Positions 7,842 to 13,756 of a stretch of 13,756 nucleotides of DNA are shown here, in pieces. The DNA comes from Gammaproteobacteria bacterium (GTDB lineage: Bacteria; Pseudomonadota; Gammaproteobacteria; Pseudomonadales; Porticoccaceae), in NCBI GenBank assembly GCA_006227015.1, contig SBGI01000243.1:1-13756 (forward strand), given 5' to 3'. Every line of letters starts with the position of its first letter. The stretch's first letter is position 1. The position numbers and the translations under genes were made by a program. The notes beneath the pieces are model-generated. The model ran no database searches and was not told the DNA's origin. It was given only the letters and a program-made list of their open reading frames with translations.

Positions 7842-8858
7842 GTGGAATTCAAGGGTAGCAGTATACTTTCCATCAGTCAGTTTGAACGCAGCGATATCGA
7901 CCGCATCTTCCGCGTTGCTGACCGCATGGAGCCCTATGCTCAGCGCCAGAAAATTACCCGGGTTCTCGAGGGAGCGATACTCGGGAACATGTTTTTTGAA
8001 GCCAGCACCCGGACCCGCATCAGTTTCGGTAGCGCCTTCAACCTGCTGGGAGGTGAGGTGAGGGAAACCGTCGGTTTTGAAGCCTCTGCCCTTGCCAAGG
8101 GAGAGTCGCTTCAGGATACCGCCAGAGTCCTGTCCGGTTTCAGTGATGTGATCTGTATGCGCCATCCCGAGTCCGGCTCCGTGGCGGATTTTGCCAGTGC
8201 CAGCCGGGTGCCGGTGATCAATGGTGGCGATGGCAGTAATGAGCACCCCAGTCAGGCGTTGCTGGATCTGTATACCATTGAGAAAGAACTCCGTGACCGC
8301 GGGCGGCAGCTGGACGGGCTGCGCATTGCCATGATCGGTGACCTGAAGCATGGTCGTACCGTTCACTCCCTCTGCAAGTTGCTGATGTTGTTTCAGCGAG
8401 TTTCGGTGCAGCTGGTTTCCCCTCAGGAACTGGCGATGCCCCGGGAATTGGTGGAGGATATGCGCGTTGCAGGTATTCAGATAGATGAGTCTGACCGCCT
8501 GGAGTCGAGCATCTCTCACGTGGATATTGTCTATTCCACACGCATACAGGAAGAACGTTTTGCCAGCAAAGATGAAGCGGATATGTATCGCGGTCGCTTT
8601 CGGCTGAACCAGGCGATTTACACCTCCAACTGTGAACCGAATACGGTGATCATGCATCCCTTACCGCGGGATTCGAGGGCAGAAGCCAATGAGCTCGACC
8701 GCGACCTCGACAACAATCCGAATCTTGCTATTTTTCGCCAGACTGATAATGGCTTGCTGGTGCGCATGGCACTCTTTGCCATGATTCTTGATGTGACACA
8801 TTTGATCGAGAAATACACCACGGAAGTGCGTTGGTACAACCCCCGTCTGGGCTCCTGA
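7842..8858 (+). CDS. pyrB: Aspartate carbamoyltransferase catalytic subunit (long form)
   Basis: PyrB joins carbamoyl phosphate and aspartate to give carbamoyl aspartate, the first committed step of pyrimidine synthesis. Family marks are the carbamoyl-phosphate loop FFEASTRTRISF with STRT at 55-58, the mobile-loop lysine in ALAKGESLQD (86), MRHPESGS (106-113), GGDGSNEHPSQ (128-138), GDLKHGRTVHS and HPLPR. The start is GTG at 7842 after a run of five G bases; an overlapping ATG at 7840 is out of frame. At 338 residues it is longer than E. coli PyrB (311), with an extra C-terminal segment ending in EVRWYNPRLGS. No pyrI for the regulatory chain and no pyrC' follows it, so it may work as a plain trimer or have partners elsewhere. 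No terminator separates it from the genes on either side. Secure as to family. Confidence 0.96.
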   Translation: MEFKGSSILSISQFERSDIDRIFRVADRMEPYAQRQKITRVLEGAILGNMFFEASTRTRISFGSAFNLLGGEVRETVGFEASALAKGESLQDTARVLSGFSDVICMRHPESGSVADFASASRVPVINGGDGSNEHPSQALLDLYTIEKELRDRGRQLDGLRIAMIGDLKHGRTVHSLCKLLMLFQRVSVQLVSPQELAMPRELVEDMRVAGIQIDESDRLESSISHVDIVYSTRIQEERFASKDEADMYRGRFRLNQAIYTSNCEPNTVIMHPLPRDSRAEANELDRDLDNNPNLAIFRQTDNGLLVRMALFAMILDVTHLIEKYTTEVRWYNPRLGS

Positions 8859-8862
8859 GTTT

Positions 8863-8882
8863 TTTGCCGCTGGTTGGGCAAA
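8863..8882 (+). repeat. Inverted repeat after pyrB
   Basis: TTTGCC/GGCAAA (8863-8868 with 8877-8882) with an eight-base loop lies in the short spacer after pyrB. The T run is before the stem instead of after it, so this is not a normal terminator for pyrB. Confidence 0.35.
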
Positions 8883-8901
8883 CAGTCACAACAACAATTA
8901 G

Positions 8902-8907
8902 TACACT
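8902..8907 (+). promoter_or_regulatory. Possible -10 box just before the acyltransferase gene
   Basis: TACACT ends six bases before the ATG at 8914 and is followed by GCCGCT. If used, transcription would start at or beside the ATG. The -35 region is poor. This is weak evidence. Confidence 0.2.
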
Positions 8908-8913
8908 GCCGCT

Positions 8914-10062
8914 ATGAATGAATTTGATGATATTCGTCCTTATTACGACTCAGAGGTCCCTGAAGTATTAGCCCGTCTCGCGGCCAGTAGGGAATTTATT
9001 GATACCCTGATGACGATCAAATACCCGCGACTGGGTCGACTTGCTCCCTGGTTGATGCGGCCACTGATTTCGCGCGTGCTGCGCCACAGTTTTCAGAAAA
9101 TTCACAATGTGCGTGATTTTCAGGAAGCAGTTGGCGTCAGTATGGGCAAGCTTCTGAAAAACATTGAATGTCATCTGACGGTTTCCGGGCAGGAGAAGCT
9201 GGATGCAGAGGGGGCTTACCTGTTCATCAGTAACCACCGCGATATTGCCATGGATCCGGCCTTTGTAAATTTCGTCCGCTATCATGCGGGTTACGACACC
9301 GTGCGTATCGCCATCGGCGACAACCTCATGAGTAAAGACTTTGCCACGGACCTAATGCGCATCAACAAGAGTTTTATTGTGAAGCGCTCCGTGGAAGGGC
9401 GCCGTGAAAAGCTGAATGCACTACTGCAGCTGTCCCGCTACATCCGTTTCTCCCTGATAGAAGAGCACTCCAGCGTCTGGATTGCCCAGCGCGAGGGCCG
9501 TGCCAAGGACGGGGTCGACAGAACGGAGAAAGCGCTGTTGAAAATGTTATCCCTGAGTAAGCAGAAAGAGCAGACATTTGCTGATGCCATTCGGGAACTG
9601 AAAGTCGTGCCAGTGGCCATTTCTTATGAGCTTGATCCCCTGGACGCAGCCAAAGGGCGGGAGCTTTATGCCAAGCAGACAGAGGGCGTTTACCGGAAAG
9701 AGGAACATGAGGACTTGCTGAGCATCTATCACGGTATCGTGGGTCGCAAAGGGGCTGTTCATGTTGCCTTTGGAGACCCATTGGAAGACGGCATTGATAC
9801 TCCCGAGGCAATGGCCGAGGCAGTAGACCGCCAGATCATCGGTAACTATCGGTTGCACCCCAGTAATTTGATTGCCTATGAAATGCTAGAGGGTAAGGAG
9901 CCGGGGTTAGAAAAATGGAAGTCAGCCTACACCGGCAATTGGCCACAGAAGGTTCGTGAATTTGAAACCAGAGTGAATGCCGCACCGGAGGCACATCGTG
10001 AAATCATCCTCAATATGTACGCTAATCCGGTACGTAGCAAGCTCAACTTCGGTCTTGATTAA
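8914..10062 (+). CDS. PlsC-type glycerolipid acyltransferase-like protein
   Basis: This 382-residue protein carries the block order of the glycerophosphate acyltransferase superfamily, which transfers fatty acyl chains to glycerol phosphates or related lipids at the inner membrane. Block I is FISNHRDIAMDPAF, with His108 and Asp114. Block II is NKSFIVKRS (151-159), block III is WIAQREGRAKDG (189-200) and block IV is VVPVAISYE (231-239). The usual block I is HX4D; here it reads HX5D, with a further Asp at 110. The protein is longer than ordinary PlsC (about 245), having an extra N-terminal 90 residues and a long C-terminal region with no clear membrane helix. The ATG at 8914 has no recognisable ribosome site. 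It ends two bases before dinG. Substrate is unknown; the superfamily call is good, lysophosphatidate specificity is not shown. Confidence 0.8.
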   Translation: MNEFDDIRPYYDSEVPEVLARLAASREFIDTLMTIKYPRLGRLAPWLMRPLISRVLRHSFQKIHNVRDFQEAVGVSMGKLLKNIECHLTVSGQEKLDAEGAYLFISNHRDIAMDPAFVNFVRYHAGYDTVRIAIGDNLMSKDFATDLMRINKSFIVKRSVEGRREKLNALLQLSRYIRFSLIEEHSSVWIAQREGRAKDGVDRTEKALLKMLSLSKQKEQTFADAIRELKVVPVAISYELDPLDAAKGRELYAKQTEGVYRKEEHEDLLSIYHGIVGRKGAVHVAFGDPLEDGIDTPEAMAEAVDRQIIGNYRLHPSNLIAYEMLEGKEPGLEKWKSAYTGNWPQKVREFETRVNAAPEAHREIILNMYANPVRSKLNFGLD

Positions 10063-10064
10063 CG

Positions 10065-12194
10065 GTGCTGAGTGCTGACCTGAAAGAAGAAATTCAGCAG
10101 GGTTACCGGACGTTTCTTGACGTCAACGAGCTACGTCCACGTCTTGGTCAAAAGCAGATGATTGCGGCCATTGCCAATGGTCTTGCCGCAATTGAGGAAG
10201 ATTCGGAAGGCAAGCGACGCTCAGATAACCCGGTAAGTGTCGTCGAGGCGGGAACCGGAACCGGAAAAACACTTGCCTACCTGTTGGCGACACTGCCCAT
10301 TGCCCGGGCCCTTGGAAAAAAAGTGGTGGTGGCAACAGGCACGGTAGCGCTCCAAGAGCAACTGGTAAATCGCGATATCCCCAACCTGCTGAGTAGCACC
10401 GGCTGGAATTATCAGGTCGCCCTTGCCAAGGGGCGGGGCCGCTATCTGTGTCCGGTTAGACTTGAGCAATGCCTGGACTCGGCCACAGCCCGTGACAGCG
10501 GACTATTCTTGTTCGAAGATGAAATTCAGTTCAACCCGACTGCAAACCTGATAGCCAGTTACCGTGCAATGGATAACGCACTGGCGTCAGGTGAGTGGGC
10601 GGGCGATCGTGACAGTTGGTCTGGCCCGCTGGAAGATAGCGACTGGCGGCCCCTAACGGTAGACCGCCGGCAATGTACAGGCCATCGCTGTCGCCTGATT
10701 CGCAATTGTTGCTTTTTTAAAGCCAGGGATGAGCTGGATGAGGCGGATTGCATTGTCGCCAATCATGACCTGGTGATGGCAGACCTTTCCCTCGGAGGTG
10801 GCGCCATTCTGCCACCTCCGGAAGAGACCATTTATATTTTTGACGAAGGTCATCGAATTGCATCCACGGCGCTTAATCATTTTGCCGGTTCATGCCGGGT
10901 TCGCACCACGGGCAACTGGTTGGGGCGCATGCAGAAACAGGCCGAAGCCTGGAAACCACTATTCAAGGACGCGCCGGATATCGTGTCCCGACTGGAAAAG
11001 CTGATCACGGCTGCTGCAGATAGCGAGCGTCTTATGGGGCTGAGTTATCCACTCCTGGAAAAATATCTGGACGGGGAGGTGGATGGTGGCATTGAACTGC
11101 GCTGGTGTTTTGTCGACGGCGACCCCGGAGATGAAGTGAGAGAGTTGGCGGGCCACCTGGTGCAAGGGCTGGGGGTATTGTTCAGTACCCTGGAAGTGCT
11201 TTCCGACCGGTTGAGCGACGCGATGGATGAGACACACTTTCCTGTGCCCCGGGTAGACCTTGAACAACTGTTTCAGCAAGTGGGTGTGTGGCAGGGGCGT
11301 ATCGAGGGAGCTTTGCGCCTCTGGGAATCCTACGGCCGCCAGGACGATACAAAAAACTCGCCACCCACAGCTAGGTGGCTGAGTCTGGAAGAGGGGGCGG
11401 GCAGTCCGGATATACGCCTGTCGGCATCCCCGACAGATGCCGGGGGCATTTTTCGGCTCAACTTGTGGCAACGGTGCTATGCAGCAATTATTACCTCCGC
11501 GACCCTGCAGACGCTGGGTTCATTTGATAATTTCAGCAAACGCTGTGGTTTGCCCTCCACAACAACATATTCGGCGGTGGCCGGCGCCTTCGACTACGCC
11601 AATGCCGGCCTGATATCTGTACCGGATATCGGGGCCGATGGTTCCGATAGCCAGTTGCATACCGAAGCGCTGGTCAGTGTATTACCCCAGATCATTGACT
11701 GGGGGGAGGGCTCGCTGGTGTTATTTGCGTCCCGTCGACAGATGGAACTGGTCTACGAGGGGCTGTCCTCTGAAAAACAGGTTCAAATCCTCATGCAAGG
11801 GCAGTGGTCGCACCAGGAAATTGTCCGTCGACACCGTGCTGCAATCGATGGCGGAGCGGGCAGTGTAATTTTTGGTTTGGCCAGTTTTGCCGAGGGAATG
11901 GATTTTCCGGGGAATTATTGTTCTCACGTGGTCATTGCCAAACTGCCGTTTGCTGTCCCGGATGACCCCGTCTACCAGACTCTGTCCAGCTGGCTGGAAC
12001 AAAAGGGTGAGAATCCCTTTATGCAACTGATGCTGCCCGATGCTTCCCTCAGGCTGCATCAGGCATGCGGACGCCTGATCCGAACGGAAAATGACCGGGG
12101 ACGAATTACGATCCTAGACCGCCGCATTATCAGCAAGCGATACGGTAAGCAGATGCTGGACGACCTGCCGCCATTTCGGCGTGAAAGCGGTTAG
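10065..12194 (+). CDS. dinG: ATP-dependent DNA helicase DinG (iron-sulphur, XPD-like)
   Basis: DinG is a 5'-3' superfamily 2 helicase that unwinds R-loops, D-loops and similar structures and helps forks pass transcribed genes. The 709 residues match E. coli DinG (716). Visible motifs are Walker A AGTGTGKT (62-69), the DEGH box (260-263), SATLQTLGSF, the helicase motif GLASFAEGMDFPG and QACGRLIRTENDRGR near the end. The iron-sulphur cysteines are Cys129 (GRYLCP), Cys204, Cys209 and Cys215, with the same x4 and x5 gaps as E. coli; Cys216 is an extra neighbour. The similar helicase YoaA is possible, but spacing and length favour DinG. The start is GTG at 10065, two bases after the preceding TAA and with no clear ribosome site, so translation is probably coupled. 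No LexA box is visible close upstream. Confidence 0.93.
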   Translation: MLSADLKEEIQQGYRTFLDVNELRPRLGQKQMIAAIANGLAAIEEDSEGKRRSDNPVSVVEAGTGTGKTLAYLLATLPIARALGKKVVVATGTVALQEQLVNRDIPNLLSSTGWNYQVALAKGRGRYLCPVRLEQCLDSATARDSGLFLFEDEIQFNPTANLIASYRAMDNALASGEWAGDRDSWSGPLEDSDWRPLTVDRRQCTGHRCRLIRNCCFFKARDELDEADCIVANHDLVMADLSLGGGAILPPPEETIYIFDEGHRIASTALNHFAGSCRVRTTGNWLGRMQKQAEAWKPLFKDAPDIVSRLEKLITAAADSERLMGLSYPLLEKYLDGEVDGGIELRWCFVDGDPGDEVRELAGHLVQGLGVLFSTLEVLSDRLSDAMDETHFPVPRVDLEQLFQQVGVWQGRIEGALRLWESYGRQDDTKNSPPTARWLSLEEGAGSPDIRLSASPTDAGGIFRLNLWQRCYAAIITSATLQTLGSFDNFSKRCGLPSTTTYSAVAGAFDYANAGLISVPDIGADGSDSQLHTEALVSVLPQIIDWGEGSLVLFASRRQMELVYEGLSSEKQVQILMQGQWSHQEIVRRHRAAIDGGAGSVIFGLASFAEGMDFPGNYCSHVVIAKLPFAVPDDPVYQTLSSWLEQKGENPFMQLMLPDASLRLHQACGRLIRTENDRGRITILDRRIISKRYGKQMLDDLPPFRRESG

Positions 12195-12212
12195 GTTTTT
12201 GGAAACAGGAAT

Positions 12213-12548
12213 ATGAGCGAAAAACACCGACAGTTGGCTGTTTATCTAGCTGGCCTGGAACAGCAGCTGAGGTGCATGATGTTGTGGTCGGAGCAGTCCC
12301 CGAGCGTCGAGGCATTGTCGAGCCGGGAACCCTTTGCCGTGGATACACTGGCATTTGAAGAGTGGTTGCAGTTCGTGTTTCTGCCGCGGCTGCACCAGCT
12401 GGTCGATGACCGCGCCGATCTCCCGGAAAACTGTGCCGTCACGCCTATGGCAGAGGAATATTTCCGGCATGGGGGCGAGGAAAGTCAGGCGTTAATCGAG
12501 TTGCTGTCCGCCATTGACCTGTTGTTATCGACAAGTAGCAAACGCTGA
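12213..12548 (+). CDS. yqcC: YqcC family protein (DUF446)
   Basis: This small cytoplasmic protein of 111 residues resembles E. coli YqcC (about 109). The recognisable pattern is a helical start with LAGLEQQLRCMMLW, then PSVEALSSREPFAVDTLAFEEW, LQFVFLPRLHQLV, a conserved PENCAVTPMAEEYF and a helical end. No membrane helix, signal or catalytic motif is visible. In E. coli yqcC sits beside truC, which makes pseudouridine 65 in tRNA; that gene is not next to it here, though it could be elsewhere. The ATG at 12213 has CAGGA and, further up, GGAAA as ribosome site candidates. It lies 18 bases after dinG, and so is probably in the same transcript. Its stop is 11 bases from the convergent dxs stop. 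Function of the family is not established. Confidence 0.88.
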   Translation: MSEKHRQLAVYLAGLEQQLRCMMLWSEQSPSVEALSSREPFAVDTLAFEEWLQFVFLPRLHQLVDDRADLPENCAVTPMAEEYFRHGGEESQALIELLSAIDLLLSTSSKR

Positions 12549-12559
12549 CGAGCCGGATT

Positions 12560-13756
12560 TCAGGAAACAGCGCCTTGGGCGCCACGTAAATCACTCAGAC
12601 GATGTTGAATGGCGCGGGTAATGCCCTCGGCATCCAGTCCGATGGCCGAGAGTTGTTGTGAATGACTGCCATGGTCCACAAAGCGATCCGGCAGACCCAG
12701 ATGCATGATGGGCACGACCATGCCCGTGCAGGCCAAATGCTCACTGACGGCTGCGCCGGCGCCACCCTGTACCGTATTCTCCTCAATCGTCACCAGCAAT
12801 TGATGTTGTGATGCCAGCCGATCCACCAGCGTCGTGTCCAACGGCTTCACAAATCGCATATCGGCAACGGTTGCGCCAAGTTCTTCAGCGGCCCGGAGAG
12901 CTGCAGGTAACAGCGTGCCAAAGTTCAAAATGGCAACGTGGTTTCCGGATCGTTTTACGATGCCTTTACCCACCGGCAATGCCGTCATAGCCTTCTCAAT
13001 GGCGGCGCCGGGACCCGTACCCCGGGGGTAGCGAACGGCAGCTGGTCCCTGGTGAATAAAGCCGGTATAGAGCATCTGCCGGGTTTCATTTTCGTCCGAC
13101 GGTGTCATGATCAGCATGTTGGGGATGCAGCGGAGGTAGGTAAGATCAAAACTCCCTGCATGAGAGGGGCCGTCTTCGCCAACTAGCCCGGCGCGATCAA
13201 TGCCAAATAATACGTCCAGATTCTGCAGCGCCACATCGTGAATCAACTGGTCGTAAGCCCGTTGCAGAAACGTGGAGTAAATGGCCACCACCGGCTTCAA
13301 ACCTTCACAGGCAAGACCGGCGGCCAGTGTCACCGCATGCTGCTCGGCGATGGCCACATCGTGATAGCGGTCGTTAAACCTTTTGGAAAACTCCACCATG
13401 CCGGACCCTTCACACATGGCTGGCGTAATTCCAACCAGGCGGGATTCTTTGTCTGCCATGTCGCAAAGCCAGTCGCCAAATACCTGTTGATATTTAACCT
13501 TTGGTGCCGACACGGTTGCTGCGGGCTTGGCGACAGCAACCTCAGGTTTACTCTTGGGCTCAATTTTATTAAGCGCGTGATAGCCCACGGGGTCTGCTTC
13601 GGCAGGTCCAAACCCTTTGCCCTTACGGGTGATCGTGTGCAACAGGATCGGCCCATCCAGCTGTTTCAGGTTGCTGAGTGTCTGCACCAGTAGGGGCAGG
13701 TTGTGGCCATCAATGGGACCGATGTAGTTAAACCCCAATTCTTCAAAAACAATTCC
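12560..13756 (-). CDS. dxs: 1-deoxy-D-xylulose-5-phosphate synthase (C-terminal 398 residues)
   Basis: Dxs joins pyruvate and glyceraldehyde 3-phosphate, using thiamine diphosphate, in the first step of the MEP isoprenoid pathway; the product also feeds thiamine and pyridoxal synthesis. The frame is open to the right edge, so about 398 of some 620-640 residues are present. The missing part holds the N-terminal thiamine diphosphate domain with its GDG motif. Seen here are [13 protein letters not shown], then the pyrimidine-binding domain with [16 protein letters not shown] (catalytic Glu), [15 protein letters not shown] and [20 protein letters not shown], and a transketolase C-terminal domain with [20 protein letters not shown] and [11 protein letters not shown] Lys/Pro/Ala-rich insert (about [20 protein letters not shown]) links the first two parts. 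It converges on yqcC. The edge truncation is only the window limit. Confidence 0.97.
   Translation of the reverse strand, partial: GIVFEELGFNYIGPIDGHNLPLLVQTLSNLKQLDGPILLHTITRKGKGFGPAEADPVGYHALNKIEPKSKPEVAVAKPAATVSAPKVKYQQVFGDWLCDMADKESRLVGITPAMCEGSGMVEFSKRFNDRYHDVAIAEQHAVTLAAGLACEGLKPVVAIYSTFLQRAYDQLIHDVALQNLDVLFGIDRAGLVGEDGPSHAGSFDLTYLRCIPNMLIMTPSDENETRQMLYTGFIHQGPAAVRYPRGTGPGAAIEKAMTALPVGKGIVKRSGNHVAILNFGTLLPAALRAAEELGATVADMRFVKPLDTTLVDRLASQHQLLVTIEENTVQGGAGAAVSEHLACTGMVVPIMHLGLPDRFVDHGSHSQQLSAIGLDAEGITRAIQHRLSDLRGAQGAVS

Noticed and set aside
7755..8657. 300-residue open frame on the minus strand over pyrB
   Set aside because: It lies fully opposite a certain gene, has a His/Gln-rich random-looking composition and no known motif. 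It is a shadow of pyrB codon bias.
10959..11471. 170-residue minus-strand frame within dinG
   Set aside because: It lies opposite the helicase gene with no domain signal.
13238..13693. 151-residue plus-strand frame over dxs
   Set aside because: It is a mirror of the dxs reading frame; dxs is certain from its motifs.

Overview
The window looks like a core chromosomal segment of a gammaproteobacterium. The evidence is an sbcB-type exonuclease I, a YqcC-family protein, a DinG helicase with the E. coli cysteine spacing, a Pseudomonas-like class I fumarase and a GroEL ending in a GGM tail. A marine, Cellvibrionales-type organism is my guess from overall resemblance; nothing in the window proves it. 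I see no transposase, integrase, phage gene, CRISPR array, tRNA or rRNA, and no patch of clearly foreign composition.

Layout, left to right. groL (31-1671) is almost certainly the second gene of groES-groL; it ends at a strong terminator. A structured 250-base spacer leads to a small membrane protein related to the N-terminal domain of urate hydroxylase PuuD (1919-2563), which has its own terminator. Next come an unrecognised one-helix coiled-coil membrane protein (2693-3481) and fumarase (3530-5044), close together and probably co-transcribed. A 263-base AT-rich spacer precedes an OmpA-family outer-membrane protein (5308-6258), which ends in two hairpins, the second a strong terminator. sbcB (6349-7767) and a long-form pyrB (7842-8858) follow on the same strand. 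Then an acyltransferase-like gene (8914-10062), dinG (10065-12194) and a yqcC-like gene (12213-12548) are packed within 2 to 18 bases of each other. Finally dxs enters from the right edge on the minus strand (12560-13756, N-terminal part missing) and converges on yqcC with 11 bases between the stops.

Functionally the genes cover protein folding (GroEL), the TCA cycle (fumarase), the envelope (OmpA, the coiled-coil protein, acyl transfer), DNA repair (ExoI, DinG), pyrimidine synthesis (PyrB) and isoprenoid precursor synthesis (Dxs). I did not find a convincing new multi-gene system. The parts most worth a second look are the PuuD-like protein without a cytochrome domain, the coiled-coil protein beside fumarase, the acyltransferase with an HX5D instead of an HX4D motif coupled to dinG, and several possible RNA structures in the spacers. 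The RNA structures were found by eye and are not folded or tested.
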